Assembly: GCF_000721495.1 (NCBI RefSeq)
Contig: NZ_JOHY01000006.1
Coordinates: 124,001 to 188,000 of the forward strand
Length of the DNA: 64,000 nucleotides
Reading direction: 5' to 3'
Source: Streptomyces sp. NRRL F-5123
GTDB lineage: Bacteria; Actinomycetota; Actinomycetes; Streptomycetales; Streptomycetaceae
The notes below the pieces were generated by a model. The model was not told where the DNA came from and ran no database searches. It saw nothing but the letters and a program-made list of their open reading frames with translations. Below, in pieces: positions 25,919-35,145 of the stretch. The position numbers were made by a program, and so were the translations under genes. Each line of letters opens with the position of its first letter. The stretch's first letter is position 1.

Positions 25919-27424
25919 TCAGCTCTGGCGGGCCTTACCGCGTTCCTCCAGCCAGCCGGCGAGCTTGCCGCCGCGTCCCACGGCCCGCAGGCGGTCCTCC
26001 GCCGCATCCCGTACGGGGTCGGTGGTGACGACGAGCAGTTCGTCGCCGCGTCGGAGGGTGGTGGAGGGTGAAGGCACGAAGCTGGCCCCGTCGCGTACGA
26101 CGAGTGTCACGGCAGCGCCGGTCGGCAACCGGAGCTCGTTGACCTCGACTCCGTGCATCCGCGAACCCTCGGGAATGGCGACGGAGAGTAGATGCCCGCG
26201 CAGCCGCTCCAGCGGCGCCGACTCGATGCCCAGGTCTGCCGGGCCGCTGCTCTCGCCGAGGCGCAGGCGCCGCGCCAGCCATGGAAGCGTCGGACCCTGG
26301 ACGAGGGTGTAGAAGATCACCAATACGAAGACGATATTGAAGATCTTCCGGCTTTCGGACACTCCGGCGACCATGGGAATCGTGGCCAGGACGATCGGTA
26401 CGGCGCCGCGCAGCCCTGCCCACGACATCAGCGCCTGCTCGCGCCAGGGGACCCGAAACGGCAGCAGGCTGATCACGACCTCGGCGGGGCGGGCGAGCAG
26501 GGTCAGGAACAAGCCGATGATCAGTGCGGGGATGATGTCGTCGCCCAGTTCGTGCGGGGTCACCAGTAGCCCGAGGAGTACGAACAAGCCGATCTGCGCG
26601 ATCCAGCCGAGCCCCTCTGCGAATCCGCGCGTTGCGGGGCGGTGCGGCAGCTTCGAATTCCCGAGGATGAGCGAGGCGGTGTAGACCGCGAGGAAGCCCG
26701 AGCCGTGTGCCATGGCACCGGCGGCATATGCGGCGACCGCGATGGCCATGACGGCGATCGGGTACAGCCCCGAGGCCGGCAGCGCCACGTGCTTGAGTCC
26801 GTAGGCGCCGATCCAACCCACAGCGGCCCCGATCGCGCCGCCGATGGCCAGTTCCAGGAGGGTCTCGCCCAGCAGGTGGTACCAGGAATCTATGTGCCCG
26901 TTCGCGGAGAAGGCGATCACCATGATCACCACTGGTGCGTCGTTGAAACCCGACTCGGCTTCGAGCACGCCGGTTATGCGCTTGGGTAGTGGGACATTGC
27001 GCAGTACGGAGAAGACCGCCGCGGCATCCGTGGACGACACCACCGCACCGATGATCAGCGACTGGCGCCAGTCGAGATCCACTGCGTAGTGCGCCGCGGC
27101 CGCAGTGATGATCACACTCACCACGACGCCGACAGTCGATAGCACGGCGGCGATGGGCATGACCGGTTTGATCTCGTGCCACTTCGTGCCGAGCCCACCT
27201 TCGGCAAGAATCACCACAAGTGCCGCATAGCCGAGCACTTGGGTCAGTTCGACGTTGTCAAAGGTAAAACCGAAGGGGCCGTCCTGCCCTATGGCGACGC
27301 CGATGCCGAGGTAGATGAGCAGGGTAGGTAGGCCGCTGCGGGACGCCAGTCGGACGGCTACGACGGCGACGAGCAGTACGGCCGCGCCGACCAGCAGAAT
27401 CTCGTTGAGGTGGTGGACAGTCAG
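25919..27424 (-). CDS. CPA-family K+/H+ antiporter with TrkA-C domain, apparent CTG start
   Basis: 501 aa. Twelve to thirteen membrane segments form a sodium/proton-exchanger fold (FNDAPVV, SWAGLRGAVPIVLATIP), followed by a cytoplasmic TrkA-C domain (about 410-495: HGVEVNELRLPTGAAV, RRGDELLVVTT) that senses nucleotides. The first ATG/GTG/TTG in frame is GTG 27238, which would delete the first membrane helices. The frame continues upstream with TVHHLNEILLVGAAVLL, as in homologues I recall, to CTG 27424, preceded by AAAGGACC at proper spacing; an in-frame stop lies further upstream. I therefore call a CTG start. It is divergent from the acylase gene. Confidence 0.85.
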   Translation of the reverse strand: MTVHHLNEILLVGAAVLLVAVVAVRLASRSGLPTLLIYLGIGVAIGQDGPFGFTFDNVELTQVLGYAALVVILAEGGLGTKWHEIKPVMPIAAVLSTVGVVVSVIITAAAAHYAVDLDWRQSLIIGAVVSSTDAAAVFSVLRNVPLPKRITGVLEAESGFNDAPVVIMVIAFSANGHIDSWYHLLGETLLELAIGGAIGAAVGWIGAYGLKHVALPASGLYPIAVMAIAVAAYAAGAMAHGSGFLAVYTASLILGNSKLPHRPATRGFAEGLGWIAQIGLFVLLGLLVTPHELGDDIIPALIIGLFLTLLARPAEVVISLLPFRVPWREQALMSWAGLRGAVPIVLATIPMVAGVSESRKIFNIVFVLVIFYTLVQGPTLPWLARRLRLGESSGPADLGIESAPLERLRGHLLSVAIPEGSRMHGVEVNELRLPTGAAVTLVVRDGASFVPSPSTTLRRGDELLVVTTDPVRDAAEDRLRAVGRGGKLAGWLEERGKARQS

Positions 27425-27603
27425 GGCACCGGTCCTTTCAACTTTGTTGTCTAGGCTAATATTTTACCCTCTCTTGACGTTGTATGGTCCACGTCACGGC
27501 AGGTCCGACTCCGCGTCCCTGCCGCACAAGGCGTGCGCCTATGGTTGCCCTTGCACAAGGAGCACCTTGATCATCTGATCCGCACTGCCCTCGAAGGACA
27601 GCG

Positions 27604-30333
27604 ATGCCCGCACGGAAGAAGTCCCGCCGCGTACGCTTCATCGTGATCGCGCTCGTGCTGCTGCTGATGGCAGGTGTCGGCTTCGCGTCGTACTGGAGCG
27701 TGAGCACGGTGCGGGCCTCGTTCCCGCAGACGACCGGCTCGCTCAAGCTCGCGGGGCTGTCCGCGCCTGTCGACGTCGAGCGCGACGCTTACGGCATCCC
27801 GCAGATTTACGCCGACACGCCTGAGGACCTCTTCCGGGCGCAGGGGTACGTGCAGGCGCAGGACCGCTTCTACGAGATGGACGTGCGTCGGCACCTCACG
27901 TCCGGGCGGCTGTCCGAGATGTTCGGCAAGGGGCAGGTCGAGACGGATGCGTTCCTGCGCACGCTCGACTGGCACGGCGTGGCGCAGAAGGAATACGACA
28001 CCCAGCTCGACGCCGCCACGAAGGCATACCTGCGTGCCTACAGCGACGGTGTCAACGCCTACCTGAAGGATCACAGTGGTGCGGCTCTGTCCGTCGAGTA
28101 CGCGGCGCTGAAGTTCAGCAATGGCTACAAGCCGCAGCCGTGGACCCCTGTCGACTCGGTGGCCTGGCTCAAGGCGATGGCGTGGGATCTTCGCGGCAAC
28201 ATGCAGGACGAGATCGACCGTGCGCTCATGACGAGCCGGCTCAGCCAGGCGCAGATCAAGCAGCTCTACCCCGCGTACCCGTACGACCGCAATCAGCCCA
28301 TCGTCGACGCCGGGTCGGTCGATTCCAAGACGAAGGTGTACACCCCGGCCGGGGCGTCGTCCGGCCCGCAGTCGCTCAACAACACCGTTGACGGCCAGCT
28401 CGCCGGCATCTCGCAGATAATCGATCAGATGCCCGCACTGCTCGGTCCGAACGGCAGCGGCATCGGCTCCAACTCGTGGGTAGTGTCCGGGGCCTTCACG
28501 ACGACAGGCAAGCCGATGCTGGCCAACGACCCGCACCTGGCGCCGCAGTTGCCGTCGCTCTGGTACCAGATGGGCCTGCACTGCCGCACGGCGAGCAGCG
28601 CCTGCCCGTACGACGTGGCGGGCTACACGTTCTCCGGCATGCCCGGCGTGATAATCGGGCACAATCAGGACATTGCATGGGGAATGACCAACCTGGGCGC
28701 GGACGTCACAGACCTCTACTTGGAGAAGGTGACCGCAACCACCTACCTGCGGGACGGCAAGCAGGTGCCGTTCACCATGCGCCATGAGGAGATCAAGGTC
28801 GCCGGCGGCAAGAGTCGCGAGATCACGGTGCGGGAGACGATGAACGGACCGCTGATCTCCGACCGTAGCGACGAGATCCGTGAGGTCGGGCAGACCGCGC
28901 CGGTCGACAACCCACCGGGCGGAGTGAACTCCGGGTACGCGGTCGCCCTCAACTGGACGGCACTCAAGCCCTCGAAAACGATGGACGCGGTCTTCGAACT
29001 CGACCGTGCGACCGACTTCGATCACTTCCGCACCGCGGCCAAGGACTTCGCGGTGCCGTCGCAGAACCTGATCTACGCGGACAGCAAGGGCAAGTACGGC
29101 CACATCGGTTACCAGGCGCCCGGCCAGGTGCCGATCCGCGCCGACGGCGACGACGGCACCTACCCGGTGCCCGGCTGGGACTCGCACTACGACTGGAACG
29201 GAACCATCCCCTTCCAGGCGATGCCGTACGAGTACGACCCGAAGCGCGGGTACATCGTGACGGCCAATCAAGCGGTTATCGATCAGAGCAAGTACCCGTA
29301 CATGCTCACCCAGGACTGGGGGTACGGCACACGCAGCCAGCGCATCAACGACCTCATCGCCTCCAAGGTCAAGGACGGCGGAAAGATCTCCATGGACGAC
29401 ATGCAGTCCATGCAGGGCGACAACAGCAGTGAGATCGCCAAGCAACTGGTGCCGTACCTTCTCAAGGTCGATATAACGGGCGACAAGAACAGCTATGTGC
29501 GTAATGCGCAGAAACTGCTCGAAGGATGGGACTACAACCAGGACGCCGACTCCGCTGCGGCGGCGTACTTCAACGCGGTGTGGCGCAACGTCCTCAAGCT
29601 CGCGTTCGGCAACAAGCTGCCGAAGGAGCTGCGCCCCGAGGGACAGTGCCTGAGGGTTCCCCCCGTCGGTGAGACCGGGCCGGTCGACAATCTCGACGGC
29701 AAGGGCATCCCCACGGTCCAGGAGTGCGGCGAACGCGACCCTTCCGAGGCGCAGCCGGACGGCAGTGACCGCTGGTCCGAAGTGGTTCTCGACATCCTCC
29801 CCGACGCGACGAATCAGTGGTGGACCATGTCCACCACCGCCTTCTACGGCATCGACACCGACAAGGCGCACCACAGCACCCGCGACCAGCTCCTCGCGCA
29901 GGCCATGAAGGACGCCCGCTACGAACTCACCGCCAAGCTGGGCAAGGACATAGACACCTGGAGCTGGGGCCGGCTGCACAAGCTGGAGCTGAAGAACCAG
30001 ACCCTCGGCACCGACGGTCCCGGCGTGATCAAGTGGCTGCTCAACCGCGGGCCCTGGCAGCTCAGCGGCGGCGAGGCGGCGGTGGACGCGACAGGGTGGA
30101 ACGCAGCAGGCGGCTACGACGTCATCTGGGTGCCGTCGATGCGGATGATCGTCAACCTCCAGGATCTCGACAAGTCCCGGTGGATCAACCTGACGGGCGC
30201 CTCAGGACACGCCTACAACCAGCATTACACCGACCAGACCGACAAGTGGGCGGCCAACGAGCTCCTGCCGTGGTATTTCTCCGACGAAACGGTGAAGAAA
30301 GCGACCAAGGCAACGCTGGCGCTGACTCCCTGA
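27604..30333 (+). CDS. Membrane-anchored penicillin acylase-family Ntn hydrolase
   Basis: 909 aa from ATG 27604 behind GAAGGAC. One N-terminal membrane segment (about residues 11-30) anchors or exports it. Penicillin-amidase landmarks are VERDAYGIPQIYADTPEDLF, QGYVQAQDRFYEMDV, and GSNSWVVSG where Ser289 should become the N-terminal nucleophile after autocatalytic removal of a linker. Later GMPGVIIGHNQDIAWGMTN and NQHYTDQTDKWAANELLPW are typical of the beta subunit. Such enzymes cleave amide-linked acyl chains, including acyl-homoserine lactones and lipopeptide side chains; the true substrate is unknown. Confidence 0.92.
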   Translation: MPARKKSRRVRFIVIALVLLLMAGVGFASYWSVSTVRASFPQTTGSLKLAGLSAPVDVERDAYGIPQIYADTPEDLFRAQGYVQAQDRFYEMDVRRHLTSGRLSEMFGKGQVETDAFLRTLDWHGVAQKEYDTQLDAATKAYLRAYSDGVNAYLKDHSGAALSVEYAALKFSNGYKPQPWTPVDSVAWLKAMAWDLRGNMQDEIDRALMTSRLSQAQIKQLYPAYPYDRNQPIVDAGSVDSKTKVYTPAGASSGPQSLNNTVDGQLAGISQIIDQMPALLGPNGSGIGSNSWVVSGAFTTTGKPMLANDPHLAPQLPSLWYQMGLHCRTASSACPYDVAGYTFSGMPGVIIGHNQDIAWGMTNLGADVTDLYLEKVTATTYLRDGKQVPFTMRHEEIKVAGGKSREITVRETMNGPLISDRSDEIREVGQTAPVDNPPGGVNSGYAVALNWTALKPSKTMDAVFELDRATDFDHFRTAAKDFAVPSQNLIYADSKGKYGHIGYQAPGQVPIRADGDDGTYPVPGWDSHYDWNGTIPFQAMPYEYDPKRGYIVTANQAVIDQSKYPYMLTQDWGYGTRSQRINDLIASKVKDGGKISMDDMQSMQGDNSSEIAKQLVPYLLKVDITGDKNSYVRNAQKLLEGWDYNQDADSAAAAYFNAVWRNVLKLAFGNKLPKELRPEGQCLRVPPVGETGPVDNLDGKGIPTVQECGERDPSEAQPDGSDRWSEVVLDILPDATNQWWTMSTTAFYGIDTDKAHHSTRDQLLAQAMKDARYELTAKLGKDIDTWSWGRLHKLELKNQTLGTDGPGVIKWLLNRGPWQLSGGEAAVDATGWNAAGGYDVIWVPSMRMIVNLQDLDKSRWINLTGASGHAYNQHYTDQTDKWAANELLPWYFSDETVKKATKATLALTP

Positions 30334-30336
30334 TCC

Positions 30337-30355
30337 GCGGCAATATGCCGCGCCG
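30337..30355. repeat. GCAATATGC palindrome, copy 1
   Basis: GCGGCAATATGCCGCGCCG, three bases after the acylase stop codon. It matches 56367-56385 at 18 of 19 bases. A related palindrome GCGCAATATGCGC sits at 37949-37963 downstream of ribA. Confidence 0.5.
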
Positions 30356-30362
30356 TCGACGC

Positions 30363-30392
30363 GCCCGGAGCCACGGCGTCCCCGCTCCGGGC
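30363..30392. terminator. Bidirectional terminator hairpin
   Basis: GCCCGGAGC/GCTCCGGGC, nine perfect pairs with a 12-base loop, in the 66 bases between the convergent acylase and cyclo-ligase genes. Confidence 0.65.
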
Positions 30393-30399
30393 AGGGACG

Positions 30400-31002
30400 T
30401 CAGGTGCGGAAGCGGCGGACACCCGCGGGAGTGAGCGCGGCGTCCACGGCTCCGTCGTGTGCTTCGGCCGGGACCGCGTCGATGACCTCATGGGGGTAGA
30501 GCACCACGACCAGGGCGGGCCGGGTGCCTGCCTGCTCGATGCGACTCAGCGCGCGGTCGTACGAACCGCCGCCGCGGCCGAGGCGGACCCCGCGCGAGTC
30601 CACTGCCAGTCCGGGCAACAGGACCGCCTGGACGGCGGTGACGGCTTGCGGGCCCAGTCGCGGGCCGGTCGGCTCGAAAAGGCCCCGCGCGGTGCGTTCC
30701 AGGGCCTCCTGGCCGCCGTACTCGGCCCAGTCCAGATCGTTGTCGGGCAGCAGGACGGGCAGCAGCACCCGTACCCCGGCACCCAGAAGGGTTTCGAGGA
30801 GGGGGCCGGTCCCGGGTTCGGAGCCTATGGAGGCGTAGGCAGCAACGGCTTTGCTGTGAACGCACTCAGGCAGCCCGCGTACCGTCGCTGCGAGGGCCCG
30901 GGCCGCGGCCTCGCGCTCATGTGCTGACATACCGCGTCGTGCGCGCAGAAGCTGTGCGCGAAGCTGCGCCTTTTCGGCCCTGACCGCATCAATGTTCTCC
31001 AC
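30400..31002 (-). CDS. 5-formyltetrahydrofolate cyclo-ligase
   Basis: 200 aa from GTG 31002. MTHFS signature LLPGLAVDSRGVRLGRGGGSYDRAL in the C-terminal third, with the nucleotide-binding basic N-terminus KAQLRAQLLRARR. It converts 5-formyl-THF to 5,10-methenyl-THF using ATP. Divergent from galU with only 72 bases between start codons, a gene pair that I recall as conserved in Streptomyces. Confidence 0.92.
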   Translation of the reverse strand: MENIDAVRAEKAQLRAQLLRARRGMSAHEREAAARALAATVRGLPECVHSKAVAAYASIGSEPGTGPLLETLLGAGVRVLLPVLLPDNDLDWAEYGGQEALERTARGLFEPTGPRLGPQAVTAVQAVLLPGLAVDSRGVRLGRGGGSYDRALSRIEQAGTRPALVVVLYPHEVIDAVPAEAHDGAVDAALTPAGVRRFRT

Positions 31003-31074
31003 AACCGCTGTATATCAGCCGCTATGAACCGTTTCTTCATCTTCGGCACATTCACGAACGCTATGGTGCACCGC

Positions 31075-31983
31075 ATGACTCACTCACGCGCCCGGATCGG
31101 CAAAGCCATCATTCCTGCGGCGGGCCTCGGCACACGCTTCCTGCCGGCGACCAAGGCGACGCCCAAGGAGATGCTCCCTGTGGTGGACAAACCGGCCATC
31201 CAATACGTGGTCGAGGAAGCCGTCGCGGCGGATCTGTCCGATGTGCTGATGATCACCGGTCGCAACAAGCGTCCTCTTGAGGACCACTTCGACCGGAACT
31301 ACGAACTGGAGGAGGCGCTCACCCGCAAGGGTGACGACGGGCGGCTCGCCCGGGTTCGCGAATCCAGTGATCTTGCGACCATGCACTACGTGCGGCAGGG
31401 TGATCCGAAGGGACTCGGGCATGCCGTACTGTGCGCGGAACCGCACGTGGGAAACGAGCCGTTCGCCGTCCTTCTCGGCGACGACCTGATCGATCCGCGC
31501 GACCCGTTGCTCTCCCGCATGATCGACGTACAGGGACGGTTCGGCGGAAGCGTGATCGCGCTCATGGAAGTGGCGCCCGAGCAGATCCACCTCTACGGTG
31601 CCGCGGCCATAAAGCCCACGGACGAGGTCGATGTCGTGCGCGTCACCGATCTCGTGGAGAAGCCCGACGCCGGCCAGGCGCCGTCGAATTTCGCGGTCAT
31701 CGGCCGCTACGTCCTGGACCCCGCTGTCTTCGACGCCATCAGGAAGACCGAACCCGGCCGCAACGGTGAGATCCAGCTGACCGACGCGCTGCGCGAGCTC
31801 TCCCACCGGGACGCCGACGGCGGGCCCGTGCACGGCGTCGTGTTCACCGGCCGCCGCTACGACACCGGCGACCGCGGCGATTATCTGCGGGCGATTGTCC
31901 GACTGGCATGCGAACGTGATGACCTGGGACCTGAGTTCCGGAACTGGCTGCGTACGTACGTCACCGAGGAGATGCAAGAGTGA
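31075..31983 (+). CDS. galU: UTP-glucose-1-phosphate uridylyltransferase
   Basis: 302 aa from ATG 31075 (the 31024 ATG adds 17 residues absent from homologues I recall). Nucleotidyltransferase signature AAGLGTRFLPATKATPKEMLPV, then KPAIQYVVEEAV, QGDPKGLGHAVLC, FAVLLGDDLID (metal) and GRRYDTGDRGDYL. It makes UDP-glucose for polysaccharide, trehalose and glycogen synthesis, a possible donor for polymer synthases like the one at the start of the window. A TATGGT hexamer seven bases upstream suggests a leaderless transcript. The GTGA overlap couples it to glp. Confidence 0.93.
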   Translation: MTHSRARIGKAIIPAAGLGTRFLPATKATPKEMLPVVDKPAIQYVVEEAVAADLSDVLMITGRNKRPLEDHFDRNYELEEALTRKGDDGRLARVRESSDLATMHYVRQGDPKGLGHAVLCAEPHVGNEPFAVLLGDDLIDPRDPLLSRMIDVQGRFGGSVIALMEVAPEQIHLYGAAAIKPTDEVDVVRVTDLVEKPDAGQAPSNFAVIGRYVLDPAVFDAIRKTEPGRNGEIQLTDALRELSHRDADGGPVHGVVFTGRRYDTGDRGDYLRAIVRLACERDDLGPEFRNWLRTYVTEEMQE

Positions 31984-33311
31984 GTCACGGCGCCGAGCGC
32001 GTATGGTCCGTCACCGAGCACCTGGACAGCATCCTGGGGCAGTTGGCTCCGCTGGAGGCCATCGAGCTGCAACTGCTCGATGCCCAGGGGTGCGTCCTGG
32101 TCGAGGACGTCACCGTGCCCGTGGCGCTGCCGCCCTTCGACAACAGCTCCATGGACGGCTATGCGGTGCGTGTGGCCGACACCCGGGCTGTGTCGCCCGA
32201 ACACCCCGCCGTCCTCGAGGTCGTCGGGGACATTGCCGCCGGAAGCGGCGAGCCGCCCACGGTCGGCCCCGGCCAGGCGGCCCGCATCATGACCGGCGCA
32301 CCGCTGCCGCCGGGCGCCGAAGCAGTCGTCCCGGTCGAGTGGACGGACGGCGGCACCGGGGGCGGGCCTGCCACCACCATGACCGCGCACAGCCTCGACC
32401 CGGCGCCGGCGGGCGGCGAGGTGCGGGTGCACCGGGGACCGTCCCTCGGCCAGTACATCCGCACCCGTGGCAGCGACGTCGCCGCGGGGGAACTGGCGCT
32501 GGCCGCGGGCACCGTCCTCGGGCCGCCGCAGATCGCCCTGCTGGCCGCCGTCGGCCGTGCCAGCGTCACCGTCCGGCCTCGGCCGCGCGTCGTCGTGGTG
32601 TCCACCGGCAGTGAACTGGTTCAGCCGGGAGACACGCTCGGCCCCGGCCGTATCCACGACTCCAACAGTTTCGCCCTCACTGCAGCAGCCCGGGCCGCGG
32701 GCGCCATCGCCTATCGCGTCGGTGCGGTCGTCGACGAGGTCGAGACGCTGCGGGCCACCATCGAGGACCAGCTCGTCCGCGCCGACATCATCGTCACCAC
32801 CGGCGGGGTGAGCGTCGGCGCATACGACGTCGTGAAAGAGGCGCTGTCCTCGCTCGGCGGCGCAATGTACGGCGCCGACGGCCAGGTCGGTGGAGACAAC
32901 GGGCACGTCGAGTTCCGCAAGCTCGCCATGCAGCCGGGCAAGCCGCAGGGCTTCGGCCGGATCGGACCTGCGCGTATCCCGCTGTTGGCCCTTCCCGGCA
33001 ATCCGGTCAGTGCTTACGTGTCCTTCGAGCTGTTCGTCCGCCCCGCCATCCGCACCCTGATGGGCGTCGGTCCGGTGCATCGCGACGTCGTACGGGCAGC
33101 GTGCGTAGCGGCTATCGATAGTTCACCAGAGGGGCGGCGGCAGTTCCTGAGGGGGCGTTACGACCCTGCCTCCCGCAGCGTGACCCCGGTCGGAGGAGCT
33201 GGTTCCCACCTGGTTGCGGCGCTCGCGAACGCCGACGCGTTGATCGTCGTCCCCGAGGAAGTCACGTCGCTGGAGGCCGGTGCCGACGTCGACGTCATCG
33301 TGCTGGACTAG
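31980..33311 (+). CDS. glp: Gephyrin-like/MoeA-type protein Glp
   Basis: 443 aa from GTG 31980, overlapping the galU stop. MoeA architecture: N-terminal PPFDNSSMDGYAVR, then the insertion-bearing domain II, the molybdopterin-binding domain with VVVSTGSELVQPGD and TTGGVSVGAYDVV, and a C-terminal beta domain. Classical role: insertion of molybdate into molybdopterin. In corynebacteria the paralogue Glp instead joins the divisome by binding FtsZ and a membrane receptor GlpR (SepX in Streptomyces). A SepX gene lies four genes downstream, so this copy is a good Glp candidate; moeA activity is the alternative or additional role. Confidence 0.85.
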   Translation: MSHGAERVWSVTEHLDSILGQLAPLEAIELQLLDAQGCVLVEDVTVPVALPPFDNSSMDGYAVRVADTRAVSPEHPAVLEVVGDIAAGSGEPPTVGPGQAARIMTGAPLPPGAEAVVPVEWTDGGTGGGPATTMTAHSLDPAPAGGEVRVHRGPSLGQYIRTRGSDVAAGELALAAGTVLGPPQIALLAAVGRASVTVRPRPRVVVVSTGSELVQPGDTLGPGRIHDSNSFALTAAARAAGAIAYRVGAVVDEVETLRATIEDQLVRADIIVTTGGVSVGAYDVVKEALSSLGGAMYGADGQVGGDNGHVEFRKLAMQPGKPQGFGRIGPARIPLLALPGNPVSAYVSFELFVRPAIRTLMGVGPVHRDVVRAACVAAIDSSPEGRRQFLRGRYDPASRSVTPVGGAGSHLVAALANADALIVVPEEVTSLEAGADVDVIVLD

Positions 33312-33398
33312 CGAGCGGGTCGGCGCACCCAGGGCCCCCGGGCGTGGGGGGACGGCTGCCGGTACGGTGTCTGCCCTGGAAACCGCATCGGGAGAACG

Positions 33399-33881
33399 AT
33401 GAGCAGCGCTCGGCACCATCTCACCCACCTCGACGAGGCAGGATCGGCCCGTATGGTCGACGTCTCGGCCAAGGACGTGACGTCCCGCACCGCCCGCGCC
33501 ACCGGCCGCGTCCTGGTCGGCCCCGAGGTCGTGCGGCTGCTGCGCGGCGCCGGAGTGCCGAAGGGCGACGCCATTGCCACGGCGCGCATCGCGGGCATCA
33601 TGGGCGCCAAGCGGACGCCCGACCTGATCCCACTGTGCCACCCCCTGGCGGTGTCGGGCGTCACCGTGGACCTGGTGGTCGCCGACGACGCGGTGGAGAT
33701 CACCGCGGCGGTGAAGACCACCGACCGGACAGGGGTGGAGATGGAAGCACTGACCGCAGTCAGCGTGGCGGCACTCACCGTCGTGGACATGGTGAAGGCC
33801 GTGGACAAGTCCGCGGTCATCACCGACGTACGGGTCGAAGAGAAGACCGGCGGCAAGTCCGGCGACTGGCACCGGTCATGA
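33399..33881 (+). CDS. moaC: Cyclic pyranopterin monophosphate synthase MoaC
   Basis: 160 aa, full family length, from ATG 33399 with GGGAGAA upstream. Signature DVSAKDVTSRTARATG, PLCHPLAVSGV (catalytic His) and TGVEMEALTAVSVAALTVVDM with the catalytic Lys/Asp segment VKAVDK. It completes formation of cyclic pyranopterin monophosphate in molybdenum cofactor synthesis. Its stop overlaps the mog start (ATGA). Confidence 0.95.
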   Translation: MSSARHHLTHLDEAGSARMVDVSAKDVTSRTARATGRVLVGPEVVRLLRGAGVPKGDAIATARIAGIMGAKRTPDLIPLCHPLAVSGVTVDLVVADDAVEITAAVKTTDRTGVEMEALTAVSVAALTVVDMVKAVDKSAVITDVRVEEKTGGKSGDWHRS

Positions 33882-34411
33882 GCGGCGACGCGGCCCCGAT
33901 GCGCGCGCTCACCATCACCGCGTCAAACCGGGCGGCTTCCGGCGTGTACGAGGACCGCAGCGGGCCGCTGGCCACCGCGGCACTGCGGGAGGCCGGATTC
34001 GCCGTCGACGGCCCGCAGGTCGTCCCGGACGGTGAACCGGTCGCGCAGGCGCTGCGGTCGGCCGTCGACGCCGGTTACGACGTGGTGGTCACCACGGGCG
34101 GAACCGGCATCTCGCCGTCGGACCGCACGCCGGAGGCGACCCGGCAGGTGCTCGATTACGAGATTCCGGGCATTGCCGAGGCGATTCGTGCCGCGGGCCG
34201 GGAGAAAGTGCCCACGGCGGTGCTCTCGCGCGGTGTCGCCGGTGTCGCGGGGCGCACACTGGTGGTGAACCTCCCCGGATCGACAGGCGGCGTCAAGGAC
34301 GGGTTCACCGTGCTCGCCCCGCTTCTGGCGCACGCAGTTGATCAGATCCGGGGCGGCGATCATCCGACTTCCGCACCATCGGAAACCTCAGCCCCTGGGA
34401 GACCGAGCTGA
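33878..34411 (+). CDS. MogA/MoaB-family molybdopterin adenylyltransferase
   Basis: 177 aa from ATG 33878, overlapping the moaC stop. Mog/MoaB fold: ALTITASNRAASGVYEDRSG, VVVTTGGTGISPSDRTPEAT and LVVNLPGSTGGVKDGF. It should adenylate molybdopterin before molybdate insertion. The stop overlaps the next gene's apparent CTG start (CTGA). Confidence 0.92.
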   Translation: MSGDAAPMRALTITASNRAASGVYEDRSGPLATAALREAGFAVDGPQVVPDGEPVAQALRSAVDAGYDVVVTTGGTGISPSDRTPEATRQVLDYEIPGIAEAIRAAGREKVPTAVLSRGVAGVAGRTLVVNLPGSTGGVKDGFTVLAPLLAHAVDQIRGGDHPTSAPSETSAPGRPS

Positions 34412-35028
34412 ACGGGGTCTGGCCGACAGAACTGGCGGACGGTGACATCACCCTCCGCCCGATCAGGATGCGCGACCAGCGCGCATGGCGTGAGGTCAAC
34501 CGGCGCAACCGGGACTGGCTGCGGCCGTGGGAGGCCACTGTGCCGCCGGCGCCGCCCGGCCACGTCGCACAACGGCCCACCTATCGACAGATGGTGCGTC
34601 ATCTGCGCGGCGAGGCCGGCGCCGGGCGCATGCTGCCGTTCGTCATCGATTATCAAGGGCGTCTCGCCGGACAACTCACCGTCGCGGGCATCACCTGGGG
34701 CTCCATGTGCTCGGCGCACATCGGTTACTGGGTGGACGAAGCCGTCGCCGGTCGGGGCGTGATGCCGACTTCGGTCGCGCTGGCGGTGGACCACTGCTTC
34801 CGCCGGGTCGGACTGCACCGCGTGGAGGTGTGCATTCGTCCCGAGAACGGGCCCAGCCGCCGCGTCGCGGAAAAGCTCGGCTTCCGCGAGGAAGGGCTGC
34901 GCCCGCGCTATCTGCACATCGACGGCGGCTGGCGTGACCACCTCGTCTACGCGCTGACCGCGGAGGAGGTACCCGAAGGGCTGCTCAACCGCTGGCACCG
35001 GGCGAGGCCTGGGGCATCCCAAAAATAA
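34408..35028 (+). CDS. RimJ/RimL-type GNAT acetyltransferase, apparent CTG start
   Basis: 206 aa if read from CTG 34408. The first ATG in frame (34468) would remove the first strand LADGDITLRPIRMRDQRAW, which the fold needs. Upstream, CTG 34408 sits in a CTGA overlap with the mog stop and has GGGAG seven bases before it, exactly the geometry of the other coupled genes in this window. Acetyl-CoA motif YWVDEAVAGRGVMPTSVAL and RPENGPSRRVAEKLGFREEG identify the ribosomal-protein N-acetyltransferase group. Target unknown. Confidence 0.83.
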   Translation: MNGVWPTELADGDITLRPIRMRDQRAWREVNRRNRDWLRPWEATVPPAPPGHVAQRPTYRQMVRHLRGEAGAGRMLPFVIDYQGRLAGQLTVAGITWGSMCSAHIGYWVDEAVAGRGVMPTSVALAVDHCFRRVGLHRVEVCIRPENGPSRRVAEKLGFREEGLRPRYLHIDGGWRDHLVYALTAEEVPEGLLNRWHRARPGASQK

Positions 35029-35145
35029 TACAAGTGTTCGAATGTGAAGCTCGACGCAAAAAATTCTCGGCTTATCAGCCAGATCGTGCGACACACCGGG
35101 CCAAATTCCGTATGGCGTGTCTCGATTCCCCCTACCGTGTAACGC

